Shown piece after piece: positions 40,053 to 48,290 of a DNA stretch of 64,000 bases. The stretch is from Streptomyces hayashii (GTDB taxonomy: Bacteria; Actinomycetota; Actinomycetes; Streptomycetales; Streptomycetaceae): NCBI RefSeq assembly GCF_024539815.1, contig NZ_JAHHIU010000009.1, forward strand, positions 96,383-160,382, given 5' to 3'. Within the stretch, counting starts at the first letter, position 1. Each line of letters starts with the position of its first letter. A model generated the notes under the pieces. That model was given only the letters and a program-made list of their open reading frames with translations, made no database searches and was not told where the DNA came from. The position numbers and the translations under genes are program-made.

Positions 40053-40104
40053 TCTTTCCGGAACTTTTTCCGGAAACGTGTTTCGGAACAGCCTTCCGAA
40101 ACAC
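40053..40104. promoter_or_regulatory. Cluster of TTCCGGAA-type operators
   Basis: Two copies of TTTCCGGAA about 13 bases apart (40055-40076) followed by GTGTTTCGGAA-CAGCC-TTCCGAAACAC (40078-40104), an 11-bp perfect inverted repeat. All lie 20-75 bases upstream of the GTG start of the PEP-mutase-family gene. A dimeric repressor binding several sites is likely. Confidence 0.65.
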
Positions 40105-40173
40105 GAGGATCTCGATGCGTGCATGAGCACCGATCACTATGCGGCTCTCACTCACCCCGATGGCGCAAGCGGT

Positions 40174-40496
40174 TCACCGAAGAAACGTCACTTGTTCCCA
40201 CTCGGCGTCGGCCGTCCGAGTACGCCCGCCACGCAGACGGGCGAGGAAGTCAGGGTCCTGGTACGCGTCGGCAGCGTGGCCGAGCGCCGGGCAGAGACCG
40301 CATCCTTGTCCATGATCACGACACCACGCCAGCGAGTGGTCGGGTTCCATCCCGCCGCCTGCGTCGAGGGCTCGTCGGAAACAGCCAGGATTCGCACTCG
40401 TGTACGCGGGTTGGCTCTGAAGTCGTACCACTCGTCGGTGAAGGACCAGACAGCCGGGCGGAAGCGGGCGGCGGGGTGCTCACTGTCCTCGATCAC
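40174..40496 (-). pseudogene. Broken ThuA-like (trehalose-utilisation domain) gene
   Basis: The minus strand reads EHPAARFRPAVW, DEWYDFRANPRTRVRILAVSDE in one frame. It continues in another as PDHSLAWCRDHGQGCGLCPALGHAADAYQDPDFLARLRGG, the typical ThuA C-terminus (DHPIAWCxxxGxGRxxYTxLGH). A frameshift near 40370 separates the halves. The N-terminal half is gone and replaced by the hexamer tract at 40521. Confidence 0.75.
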
Positions 40497-40520
40497 CGCC
40501 GCCGAGCAGAGGTAGAAGTA

Positions 40521-40590
40521 CAGAGGCAGAGGCAGAGGCAGAGGCAGAGACAGAGACAGAGACAGAGACAGAGGTAGAGGTAGAGGTAGA
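40521..40590. repeat. Hexamer tandem repeat GAGGCA / GAGACA / GAGGTA
   Basis: About twelve contiguous hexamers in three blocks of variants (GAGGCA, GAGACA, GAGGTA). Each block is homogeneous, which suggests stepwise expansion of one unit with later point changes. It sits exactly where the missing N-terminal half of the ThuA remnant would be. Confidence 0.9.
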
Positions 40591-40665
40591 AGCAGGGGCA
40601 AAGGCAGAATCAGTGTGTCCGTTTCCTTCAAGACCGGTTACACCAGTTCTGCCTACGGTGGCCGT

Positions 40666-41061
40666 ATGAGTCCACGTTTCGATGCCATCGGCCTCGTCGT
40701 CTCCGACATGGCCGCTTCCGTCTCCTTCTACCGCCGACTCGGGTTCGCCTTCCCCGAGGACGCCGAGCGGGAACCACACACCGAGGCCGAGCTTCCAGGC
40801 GGGTTGCGGCTGATGCTCGACACCGAGGACACCGTCCTCTCGTTCCACGCTCAATGGCAGCCCCCGTCCGGGGGCGGCCGCACCTCACTCGCGATGCGCT
40901 GCGACACACCTGGCGAGGTCGACAGGGTGTACCAAGAAATGGTGGGCGCCGGCCACAACGGCGAGCTGAAGCCGTGGGACGCCTTCTGGGGCCAGCGCTA
41001 CGCCGTCGTGCTCGATCCCGACGGCAACGGCGTCGATCTGTTCGCGCCACTGCCGGAGTAG
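40666..41061 (+). CDS. VOC (glyoxalase-fold) protein
   Basis: 131 aa, MSPRFDAIGLVVSDMAASVSFYRRLGFAFP at the N-terminus and the YAVVLDPDGNGVDLFAPL signature at the end, a single-domain vicinal-oxygen-chelate protein. ATG 40666 was chosen over an upstream in-frame ATG that has no family match. Convergent with an AraC regulator; the two are often neighbours in Streptomyces. Confidence 0.88.
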   Translation: MSPRFDAIGLVVSDMAASVSFYRRLGFAFPEDAEREPHTEAELPGGLRLMLDTEDTVLSFHAQWQPPSGGGRTSLAMRCDTPGEVDRVYQEMVGAGHNGELKPWDAFWGQRYAVVLDPDGNGVDLFAPLPE

Positions 41062-41164
41062 CCCGACCGCACGCCATGGTCCCGCACACGCGCACGCTTC
41101 CGCTGGGGCGAACTGGTCGGCCACCGAGGCAGTCCGCCTGGATCGACCTGCCCGAGCCGCGCTG

Positions 41165-41839
41165 CTAACGCAGCAGTTCTCCCAGCGTCAGCCCGGTGAA
41201 CTCCCGGACGTCCCGCGACAGGTGGGCTTGGTCCGCGTAACCGGATGTCGCCGCCGTTTCCGCGTACGTCACGCCAGACCGAGCAAGGGCGAGCGCCTGT
41301 TGCAGGCGCAGGATCCGGGCCAGCGTCTTGGGGCCGTAGCCGAACGCGTCCAGGGAGAGCCGATACAACTGGCGTGCACCCAAACCGAGTTCGTCGGCCG
41401 TCCCGGCGACGGGACGGCCTGCCGCAAGGGCGGAGACCAGTGTGCGCAACAGGGCCCCGGGTGGCTCGGCGCGCTCCAGCGTCAGTTCCTCCAGAGCGGA
41501 CGCAGGGTGTGCTGCGTCAGCGATTCGGTCACTGAGGAGCCGCGCCTCACGCGCCGGCCACAGGTCGGCCAGCCGCACCCGGCGGTTGCGCAGTTCGTGG
41601 GCCGGCACGCCGAGGAAGGGGGACGCGGCACCGGGAAAGAACCGAATGCCCGACCAGGAAGCGGAGGGGCCTTCAGGGACGTAGGCCCGGGTGTCCGGTC
41701 CCGCGACCAGCAGCTCGCCCTCGCTCCACATCAGGTCCATGCAGCCGTCGGGCAGCACGGGGTGCGCGACGGGTTGCGTCGACGGTGTGTTCGTCCACAC
41801 CACCGCCCCGCTCAGCCGGGAGGCCCGTTCCTGGTACAC
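41165..41839 (-). CDS. AraC-family transcriptional regulator
   Basis: 224 aa. The sensor half has VLPDGCMDLMWSEGELLVAGPDT (DUF6597-type). The C-terminal AraC domain has LGLGARQLYRLSLDAFGYGPKTLARILRLQQAL and YAETAATSGYADQAHLSRDVREFTGLT. Ends at ...GELLR. I placed the start at GTG 41839; an upstream ATG at 41872 is also open. Converges with the VOC gene, 100 bases between stops. Confidence 0.87.
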   Translation of the reverse strand: MYQERASRLSGAVVWTNTPSTQPVAHPVLPDGCMDLMWSEGELLVAGPDTRAYVPEGPSASWSGIRFFPGAASPFLGVPAHELRNRRVRLADLWPAREARLLSDRIADAAHPASALEELTLERAEPPGALLRTLVSALAAGRPVAGTADELGLGARQLYRLSLDAFGYGPKTLARILRLQQALALARSGVTYAETAATSGYADQAHLSRDVREFTGLTLGELLR

Positions 41840-41872
41840 GCATGCCAGCCTACGCCGCGGACGACCGGGCAT

Positions 41873-42038
41873 CCCTCTGCTGTCCCTTGACGTTCTTCGC
41901 TGTCCCTTGCTTCCTCTTGCTAAGCCGTCTTGCTATGTCTTTTCTCGCCTCCGCCTTGCCCGGCCTCGCCGCACCCCGCGCCTCATCCCGCACCGGCCAG
42001 TCCCCGCTCGTCCGCACGGCCCATGCGTTCGCATGTTC
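41873..42038. other. AT-richer spacer, C/T-biased
   Basis: Pyrimidine-rich sequence (CTTCGCTGTCCCTTGCTTCC-like) between the AraC gene and a transposase remnant, of lower GC than its surroundings. No gene seen. Confidence 0.35.
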
Positions 42039-42478
42039 ATGAGACGAGGAGATCTTACGAACCAGGAGTGGGCCCGGTTGAAGCCGCACGTGCCGAAGTC
42101 TGGAAGGACGCGGTGGTCGTCGGGCCAGTCATCGCAGGATCATCAACGGGATCTCCCACAGGCGCCGAACGGGGCGCCGTCGCAGGATCTGCCTGCGCGG
42201 TCCGAAGGTTGGAAGACCGTGTTCGAGTTGCGCGGGCACTGGTCTGCGGAAGGCACGTGAGACAGGCCCTTGGCGCACTTGCTGGGCGACGCGGACGCGG
42301 AGGGTCGCGCCGACTGGTCCATGGTGAGCGTGGGCTCGGCCATGTGCAGAGCGCACCAGCATGCGGCCGGAGCACGAAGGAGATCTTCCCCGGTGCCGGG
42401 AAAAAGGAGCAAGCCCCGGCGGCAGCGTCCCGATGAGGGGCCGCGACGCTCCCGGGGCGGTTTCACCAACAAGACTTC
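42039..42478 (+). pseudogene. IS5-family transposase remnant
   Basis: Starts MRRGDLTNQEWARLKPHVP, passes through DLPARSEGWKTVFELRGHWSAEGT and a stop at 42258. It resumes in another frame as RAHQHAAGARRRSS and DEGPRRSRGGFTNKT. These are the N-terminal and first DDE regions of an IS5-group transposase. The DSTIV catalytic aspartate is altered (GSAM), and internal deletions are evident. No terminal repeats identified. Confidence 0.78.
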
Positions 42479-42589
42479 TCATGTCGTCGGCGGGTCAAGT
42501 CGAGTCGTCGGCTATCGGAAGGCTGGGCCTCCTGTGGTTCGCCACACGGTTTTCGCCGCACGGTTGAGGAAGCCGGTAGCGTCCTCGGC

Positions 42590-43312
42590 GTGCAGGACGG
42601 TCTTGATGTGGCGATGGCTCTGCGAGGCGGCGTGCGTACTCGCTCCCATGCCTGGGAGTTCGTGCGCTGGTTCGCCGACGCGTGGATGGGCCGTCCGGTG
42701 GGGCCGGAAGATGGCTGCACCGCTGATGAGTTGGCGGCAGTGGAGACCGATCTTGGCTTCAGGCTGCCGGCCGCTTTGAGCGAGGGGTATGCGCGCTTCG
42801 GCCGTCGGGACGACCTGACCCGGCAGCAGGACCCTCTGGTCAGGCCATCGGGTCTCTACGTCGATGACGCCCTGGGCGGCGTCCTGGTCTTCCGCCGCGA
42901 GAACCAGGACTGCGCCTGCTGGGGAATCCCCCTGAGCCGGATCGGGCAGAACGATCCACCAGTGGTGGTGGAGTCACACCAGGGCTGGATTCCCTTTCTC
43001 GATCGGATGTCCCTGGCGTGGATCGAGCTGGTGCTGAGCGAATCGCTCTTCGCCGCGGACAGCCTCTACGATGCCTGCGAGCTGCCCGACGCACTGACGC
43101 CGGATCTCCACTCCCGGTATGCCCGGGTCGGCCTGCCCGACCATCCCATGTGGGCGAGCGAGGACGACTCCCCCGTGCGCTGGTACGCAGCTCCCGGCCG
43201 ACTGGTTCGCCGGGACGGCCTTGAGGACCAGTGCTGGATCCACGTGCGCGGGCGCACGATCGCCGATCTTGAGGCCATCCGTGAAGAGCTCCCGGGCCCC
43301 TGGGTCGGCTGA
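42590..43312 (+). CDS. SMI1/KNR4-family protein (immunity-protein type)
   Basis: 240 aa with the SUKH signature near the N-terminus: TADELAAVETDLGFRLPAALSEGYARFG, then GVLVFRRENQDCACWGIPLS. This is a SUKH-type fold often found as antitoxin or immunity protein for polymorphic toxins. No toxin gene is adjacent; transposase debris lies on both sides. Start uncertain: GTG 42590 or ATG 42614, neither with a strong ribosome site. Confidence 0.8.
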   Translation: MQDGLDVAMALRGGVRTRSHAWEFVRWFADAWMGRPVGPEDGCTADELAAVETDLGFRLPAALSEGYARFGRRDDLTRQQDPLVRPSGLYVDDALGGVLVFRRENQDCACWGIPLSRIGQNDPPVVVESHQGWIPFLDRMSLAWIELVLSESLFAADSLYDACELPDALTPDLHSRYARVGLPDHPMWASEDDSPVRWYAAPGRLVRRDGLEDQCWIHVRGRTIADLEAIREELPGPWVG

Positions 43313-43366
43313 GGTCACCCCCACCATCAGCATGGGCATGCTCGTGAGGGGGGCCGGGCAGACGAT

Positions 43367-43471
43367 CACAGCGAGGGCGACGGCGTGTGTGGAGGCGAGC
43401 GCGGGATCGGAGGGGGTACGCGCTTGCAGACAGCGGTAGAAACAGCCGAGGAGCTCGTTGAACCGGTTCCG
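43367..43471 (-). pseudogene. Transposase C-terminal fragment (IS110-like or related)
   Basis: Minus frame RNRFNELLGCFYRCLQARTPSDPALASTHAV matches the tail typical of several actinomycete transposases (LLGxLxHCLxTxxxYDxxxAF). Only about 35 codons survive. Family assignment is weak. Confidence 0.45.
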
Positions 43472-43532
43472 CGGGGCAGCGGTGCGTCGCTTGCCGCCGG
43501 CGCGTCGGCCTTCGTGAAAGGGATCTGCAGCG

Positions 43533-43692
43533 CGAGTACGAGTACTACGAGGAGTGCTATGAGGTACGGCTCGTGGTGGAGTGCGGGATAAATCGGCTGA
43601 AGCGAAGCCGCGCCGCGGCAACCCGTTACGACAAGATTGCCGTCCGCTTTGAGGCGGCCGTGCTGATCGCAGCCATCAACGAGTTGCTGTGA
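43533..43692 (+). pseudogene. IS5/IS4-type transposase C-terminal fragment
   Basis: Plus frame VECGINRLKRSRAAATRYDKIAVRFEAAVLIAAINELL followed by TGA, the standard end of Streptomyces IS5-group transposases including the catalytic glutamate (VERGINRLK). The preceding sequence does not continue the protein cleanly. Confidence 0.75.
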
Positions 43693-43713
43693 CCAGTACG
43701 TTCACAACCGACC

Positions 43714-44262
43714 CTAGACGCGTTCCAGTGCGCGGTGGGGGTGAGCCGGAAGTTCGATGTCCACGGGATCGTCGGGGGCGACCCTGCCGCTCTGGCGGAC
43801 GACGGCCATGACACCGCATTTGAAGGTGAACTCGGCGGAGCGCGGGTCCACGGCGAACATCTCGCCCAGAAGACCGGTCCGGAAGTCGTTGATCTTCGAG
43901 CAGGGATTGCGCAGTCCGGTCACCTCAACCACCGCGTCGACTCCCAGGCGCAGCAGTGTGCCGGTGGGCAGGGCGAGAAGGTCCACTCCACGGGTGGTGA
44001 TGTTCTCGCCGAGTTGTCCCGCGGAGACTTCGTAGCCCATGAGCGCGAGTTCCTCGAAGAGTTCCTCGTGCATCAGGTGGACCTGGCGCAGGTTGGGCAG
44101 GTCCGGTTCGTAGGTCATGCGGAACTGATGGCGGATGGTTTCGCCGGCGTGGACGTCCCCCTCCACTCCGAAGCCGGCGAGCAACCTGACGGACGGGTGG
44201 TTGGGCTTGCTGAACGCGTACGTGGCGTTGCGGCTCACCGCTGTGACGCGCCCCGCGCTCAC
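43714..44262 (-). CDS. MOSC-domain protein
   Basis: 182 aa single MOSC domain, with GVEGDVHAGETIRHQ, LGENITTRGVDLLALPTGTLLRLG and the conserved cysteine context VTGLRNPCSKIN. MOSC proteins handle molybdenum-bound sulfur; in Streptomyces, stand-alone members have no assigned substrate. GTG start overlaps the TGA of the Clp-N gene by four bases, so it is the last gene of a three-gene operon. Confidence 0.9.
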   Translation of the reverse strand: MSAGRVTAVSRNATYAFSKPNHPSVRLLAGFGVEGDVHAGETIRHQFRMTYEPDLPNLRQVHLMHEELFEELALMGYEVSAGQLGENITTRGVDLLALPTGTLLRLGVDAVVEVTGLRNPCSKINDFRTGLLGEMFAVDPRSAEFTFKCGVMAVVRQSGRVAPDDPVDIELPAHPHRALERV

Positions 44263-44840
44263 GGCCCCTCCGGGGCGGCCTGGGCGGCCTGGGCGGCTTG
44301 GGCGGCTTGGGCGGCTTGGGCGAGGACTGTCTCGCGCAGGGTCGTGGGGTCGACCCGGAAAGAGGTCAGAACCTTCAGGGCGTGGCCTTCGGGCACGGTG
44401 AGCAGCCCCAGCAGGATGTGCTCGGTGCCGAACGTGTCGCGACCCAATGCTCGGGCCTCACTCAGCGTGTTCGTCAGTGCTGCGCGGGCCTCAGGCGTGT
44501 AAAGGGGCCTGGGGAACTGGAAGGCACCTGGGCCGAAAGTGGTGTCGGCCTGGCGTTGGATCTCCGCAACGTCGATGCCGAGCGACGACAGGGCGTCGCG
44601 CGCAGGCTGCGCTCCCGAGGCGGGGATCCCGGCCGCCTCCAGGACGCGTACGGTCTCTTGCCTGGCCTGCTCCAGGTCGACGTCGTACCCGTGCAGTACC
44701 CGGGCGGCCGTCCCCGAGTCGGCGGCGAGGAGGCCGAGCAGGAGGTGCTCGGTGCCGATGAAGTCGTACCCCAGGGCGATCGCCTCGTCCTGGGAGGCCG
44801 CTACAGCCTGTTTCCCGTGATCGGTGAAGAACTCGAACAC
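44259..44840 (-). CDS. Stand-alone Clp N-terminal-domain protein
   Basis: 193 aa, two Clp-N repeats (IALGYDFIGTEHLLLGLLA and ARALGRDTFGTEHILLGLLT) and no AAA+ ATPase domain. Such proteins may bind ClpC adaptors or substrates. The C-terminus is an Ala/Gln tract (AQAAQAAQAAQAAQA) encoded by five copies of a 9-bp unit (44277-44321). GTG start with GGAGGAGTAGGA upstream; it is preceded by an HTH gene and followed by MOSC. Confidence 0.87.
   Translation of the reverse strand: MFEFFTDHGKQAVAASQDEAIALGYDFIGTEHLLLGLLAADSGTAARVLHGYDVDLEQARQETVRVLEAAGIPASGAQPARDALSSLGIDVAEIQRQADTTFGPGAFQFPRPLYTPEARAALTNTLSEARALGRDTFGTEHILLGLLTVPEGHALKVLTSFRVDPTTLRETVLAQAAQAAQAAQAAQAAPEGP
44277..44321. repeat. Five 9-bp in-frame repeats in the Clp-N gene
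   Basis: GGCCTGGGC twice, then GGCTTGGGC three times, encoding an Ala-Gln-Ala tail on the minus strand. Same style of short in-frame expansion as in neighbouring pseudogenes. Confidence 0.9.
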
Positions 44841-44842
44841 TC

Positions 44843-45085
44843 CTACTCCTCCATGCCCATGGCCTTGCGCCTGCCTGAATGCTTCTCGTGCACCGACTGC
44901 CTGCTGACGTTCAGGGACGTGGCGATGCTTTGCCACGACCAGCCCTGGCGGCGGGCGTTGTCGACGTGCAGCCGCTCCAGCTCCTCCAGGAGACGGCGCA
45001 ACGCGACCACGGCCTCCAAGCCGACGGCGGGGTCCTTGTCGGTGACCAGGCCGGCCAGCGAGGCCGGGGTGTCCTCAGCTCCCAT
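44843..45085 (-). CDS. Small helix-turn-helix protein paired with Clp-N
   Basis: 80 aa. TDKDPAVGLEAVVALRRLLEELERLHVDNARRQGWSWQSIATSLNVSRQSVHEKHSGRR. The C-terminal half is a clear HTH (WSWQSIATSLNVSRQSVHEKH). This protein is the usual partner of stand-alone Clp-N genes in Streptomyces. The stop and the next start (GTG 44840) are two bases apart. ATG 45085 fits homologues; an ATG at 45109 is possible. Confidence 0.85.
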   Translation of the reverse strand: MGAEDTPASLAGLVTDKDPAVGLEAVVALRRLLEELERLHVDNARRQGWSWQSIATSLNVSRQSVHEKHSGRRKAMGMEE

Positions 45086-45086
45086 G

Positions 45087-45134
45087 CGCGTCAGGCTGCC
45101 CTGACACATGGTGAATGTCAAGGAACCCTGACAC
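45087..45134 (-). promoter_or_regulatory. Promoter region with repeated GTGTCAGGG boxes
   Basis: On the minus strand, GTGTCAGGG occurs twice, 27 bases apart (45126-45134 and 45099-45107). It is joined by an inverted GCCTGAC next to the second copy. A TTGACA (45116-45121) lies between them. The HTH protein of the operon is the obvious candidate ligand. Confidence 0.5.
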
Positions 45135-45519
45135 GGGTACCCCAGATTCCGGATACCCGTGCCACGAATGCGGATCATGCCGACGCCCTGGGAACAGACA
45201 CAGGACGCGATGTCACCGGCCCGGAAGCGGACCGTTCCGCGGGGTGTTCGCACGCGGCATGATCACCACGCCGCACGCTGTGGAACGGTTACGACAAACT
45301 CGCGTCCCACGAAGAAACGACCGCGCTGATCCCAGCTGTCGACGAATGGCCGTGCCCAGCGCTCTCGCAACAGACCATCGATCCCGCTCGCTTGAGAGAG
45401 CGACCTTCACCCAACGGCCCTGGCGGCCACTCCTGAGCAGTGGGATGACGCCCCGCAGGTCATCCCCGTTACGAAACGGATTCACGTTGCTCGACACGGG
45501 GGGCGGGTGCCCTCGCCCC
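45135..45519. other. Gene-free stretch in the decayed zone
   Basis: No intact gene. Short frames translate to Arg/Pro/Ser mixtures. A hairpin GGGGGGCGGGTGCCCTCGCCCCC lies near 45499-45521. Part of this may be older transposase debris. Confidence 0.35.
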
Positions 45520-45845
45520 CGCCCCGAACATCTTGCCGGAGATGAGGCGTACTCGTACCGCCGACGACCGTCGCTACGCGCGTCGGCGACAGATCGAGCA
45601 CACCACGTCAGCGCCGCGGAAACTATGGGGTCGCCCCCCCCATGGCGCGGCAGCGACGGAGGCCACCCAACCGGCTCGAACAGATCGGTAGTTCGACCAC
45701 GCGGCGACTGTCAGAGGAGGACGAAGCCGAGACGACCGTCAATGCTGCGAAAACCTCTTGGGCAGTGGCCTTGAGGTCGACAAGCGCGCCTTTGTCCTGC
45801 GCGGCACCGTCACTGTCGCCGCTACCGTCTGCGGCTCAGGCCGGG
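45520..45845 (+). pseudogene. Probable transposase remnant
   Basis: Plus frames read LAGDEAYSYRRRPSLRASATDRAHH and, 200 bases later in another frame, LEVDKRAFVLRGTVTVAATV. These recall the IS5 elements LADKAYSSRAIRxxLRRRGI and TRxDKxAxxYRAxVxLAAxx. The match is weak and requires frameshifts. Confidence 0.35.
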
Positions 45846-45879
45846 CCAGACCGGCCCGGCCCGGCCCGGTCTGGCCCGG
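45841..45879 (-). terminator. 14-bp GC hairpin
   Basis: CCGGGCCAGACCGG and its exact complement, 11-base loop of CCCGGCC repeats. It lies 33 bases beyond the end of the broken hydrolase on the minus strand, so it was probably that gene's terminator. Confidence 0.55.
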
Positions 45880-45911
45880 CCCGGCGTTCCTGGACTGCTT
45901 CGGGAACACGA

Positions 45912-46752
45912 CAAGAAGCGAGCGATCTCCGCGGCCACGGCTTGGGGGACGACCGACGGTGCGAAGTGCATCTGGTCGGGAGACGCCGTGCAGGTGACGT
46001 AGGGCAGTGCGGTCGCGAGCCGGTCGAGGGTTTCGGGCATCGGCTGCCAGGTGTCGGCGCCCCGCATCAGCAGCGTCGGGACAGTGGCCGTGGACCAGCG
46101 CTCCATGTCCACCGAGTCGGCGGCCATCGATTCGAGGTCACGGCACCAGCCAGCGCTTCCTCGGGTGCGTTCCCAGGTGTGTTCCCGAGTGTGTTCCCGG
46201 GCTCGTTGTCGGTGGACTCGCCCGCATCCATGAGGTCCAGCAGCGCAGCCGGGACGCGGGCCACCTTCTCCGCCAGCAGACGATCGGCTCGCCGCCGTCA
46301 TCGTTTGCGGTCAGTTCCTCGAACTCGCCCAACACGGGCGCCAGTTCCTCGCCGGCCGCGTACAACGGGGGTTCCCACAGCACCAGCGAGCGAACCGGCG
46401 GTCCGGCTGTGCGGCGTGCAGGGCGACGGTGGCGCCGTACGACATGCCGACCAGGTGTACCAGGTGGCCGATCTTGGCGATCAGTGCCTTGAGATCGGCC
46501 ACCTAGTCGGCTAAGCGCTTCGGCGACCGGCCCGGCCCGGCCCGCTCGGGGCGTACCCGCGGCGGGCAGGTGTCCAGAGCTCGCACTGGTCGGAGAGGTG
46601 TTCGGCCACCAGCTGCCGCGAGTGCAGTCCTCCGCCGGAGCCATGGACCATGACGACCGGTGGCCCCGAGCCGATGCGCCGATGCGCCGATAGCTGACGG
46701 CGGTGCCGTCGGAGGACTCAAACGATGCAATGGACGCGAAGGACTCTGACAA
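45912..46752 (-). pseudogene. Broken alpha/beta hydrolase
   Basis: Fragments in several minus frames line up as one hydrolase: SFESSDGTAVSYRRIG, then MADLKALIAKIGHLVHLVGMSYGATVALHAAQ (nucleophile elbow GMSYGA), then LVLWEPPLYAAGEELAPVLGEFEEL, then VPTLLMRGADTWQPMPETLDRLATALP and DQMHFAPSVVPQAVAAEIARFL. At least four frameshifts or stops. A 12-bp unit GTGTGTTCCCGA-like repeats three times at 46165-46200 in the middle. Confidence 0.8.
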
Positions 46753-46856
46753 CTCGATCTCGCTCGGTATGCCGGGACCGTTGCGCGGTCCATCCAGGCC
46801 GGTCCACCGAATTTCCGCGGCTGAAACAGGCATCCGCAACACGGCCCCATGATCCG

Positions 46857-46904
46857 CCGGACGGGCTCTGGGCGCCTGCGCCCCCGGACGGGCTCTGGGC
46901 GCCT
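46857..46904. repeat. Two 21-bp direct repeats
   Basis: CCGGACGGGCTCTGGGCGCCT at 46857-46877 and 46884-46904, six bases apart. Non-coding. Confidence 0.85.
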
Positions 46905-46921
46905 ACGCTTTTCGAAAGCGT
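46905..46921. promoter_or_regulatory. Inverted repeat ACGCTTT-TCG-AAAGCGT
   Basis: 7-bp perfect arms. It resembles LacI-type operators but lies downstream of the YihY gene and upstream of the broken hydrolase, so it may have been the latter's operator or the former's terminator. Confidence 0.4.
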
Positions 46922-46985
46922 TCTCTACCGACGTTGCTCCGCCTCCTGACGGCTTCCTCGGCCCGGTCGCCGCGTCACGGAGAGA

Positions 46986-48167
46986 TCACTTCTCCGGAGG
47001 GTGGTCCTCGTCGTTTCCGCCTTCCGTGCCGTTCGTTTTCGGGGGGCTCTTCACGTGCGCGCGGAATCGTCCCGTCACGTCCTCCGGCGGGAGGAAGCGG
47101 GACCACCTCTCCGGGAACTCGGACGGTATGTCCGGATCGTCCGGGTCGTCGTCCTCGTGTGCGCGGGCCGCGGCCATGCGGGCGACGTACTCCGCGGCCT
47201 CCTCCTGGCGCAGCCGTTCGTTGGCGGCACGGGCGGCGGCCGTCGCGGCGGCCGGCCAGACCCGGTCGATCGCCGCGTTGACGGCAGCGCCCACCAGTAC
47301 CGCGAAGGCGGACACGCCGATCCACAGGAGGACGGCGACGGCGGCGGCGAGGGAGCCGTAGATGGTGGCGCCCTCGATCGTGCTCGTCAGGTAGATCCGC
47401 AGCAGGAAGCTGCCCAGCACCCACATGGCGAGGGCGACGAGCGCGCCGGGAACGTCCTCGATCCACGGTGAGCGCACGGGTACGGAGACGTGGTAGAGCG
47501 TGGTCAGGAACGCCACCGAGAGGACGATCACGACCGGCCAGTACAGCACCTGCACGACGGTCGTCGACCACGGCACGATCCGCACCACCGCGTCCGGTCC
47601 CGCGACCATCAGCGGCAGCGCGACCGAGCCGATCAGCAGGGCGGCGACGAAGAGCAGAAACGCCACCAGTCGTGTCTTGACGATGCCGCGCACGCCGTCG
47701 AGGCCGTACATCACGGTGATGGTGTCGATGAAAACGTTTACCGCGCGCGATCCGGACCACAGGGCGAACAGGAAGCCGATCGAGATGACGTCAGGACGGC
47801 CACCCTTCAGCACGTCGTCGAGGATCGGCTGGGCGATCTGTCGCACGCCCTTGTCGGACAGCACCGTGCGGGAGGCCTCGATGAGGTTGATCTCCAGGCT
47901 GGTGATGGTGTCGGTGCCGGTCCAGTCGTCGACGTAGCCGAGCAGACCGATGAGGCTGAGCAGCAGCGGAGGCACGGACAGCAACGTGAAGAAAGCGGCT
48001 TCAGCAGCGAGTCCGAGGATGCGGTACTCGATGCAGGAATTGACGGTGTCCTTCAACAGCAGCCAGGCGGTCCGCCGCTTGGAGACGTTCCGGTAAAGGG
48101 CACGCGCCCGGTGGAGACGCCCGGCGGGGCTCCCGGGTTGCTCGGGTGAGTGACTTGCTGACTGCAC
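46986..48167 (-). CDS. YihY/virulence factor BrkB family membrane protein
   Basis: 393 aa, six to seven predicted membrane helices between residues 50 and 310 (AAEAAFFTLLSVPPLLLSLIGLLG, LVAFLLFVAALLIGSVALPLMV, GALVALAMWVLGSFLLRIYL, AVAVLLWIGVSAFAVLVGAAVNA), then a charged cytoplasmic tail (EDDDPDDPDIPSEFPERW) of about 80 residues. Function of the family is undetermined. GTG start; divergent from the AidB-like gene. Confidence 0.9.
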   Translation of the reverse strand: MQSASHSPEQPGSPAGRLHRARALYRNVSKRRTAWLLLKDTVNSCIEYRILGLAAEAAFFTLLSVPPLLLSLIGLLGYVDDWTGTDTITSLEINLIEASRTVLSDKGVRQIAQPILDDVLKGGRPDVISIGFLFALWSGSRAVNVFIDTITVMYGLDGVRGIVKTRLVAFLLFVAALLIGSVALPLMVAGPDAVVRIVPWSTTVVQVLYWPVVIVLSVAFLTTLYHVSVPVRSPWIEDVPGALVALAMWVLGSFLLRIYLTSTIEGATIYGSLAAAVAVLLWIGVSAFAVLVGAAVNAAIDRVWPAAATAAARAANERLRQEEAAEYVARMAAARAHEDDDPDDPDIPSEFPERWSRFLPPEDVTGRFRAHVKSPPKTNGTEGGNDEDHPPEK

Positions 48168-48290
48168 GCCCTAAAGGTATCCGCCGTTCGGGGTCGCACT
48201 CACCTCCGGCAACCCAGCTTCACCGGGTCGGGGAGGGCGGCGCGGGCTCCGGACGGCCATGACCGCCGTACCCGGGGGTAGGTTCGGGCT

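Noticed and set aside
40521..40590. Leu/Pro/Ser repeat protein encoded by the hexamer tract
   Set aside because: The minus frame is open only because the unit is a multiple of three; no ribosome site, and the flank is a ThuA remnant.
45838..45893. CCGGGCC simple repeat as a mobile element end
   Set aside because: It forms a clean terminator-like hairpin at the end of the broken hydrolase; no target duplication or transposase end is visible.
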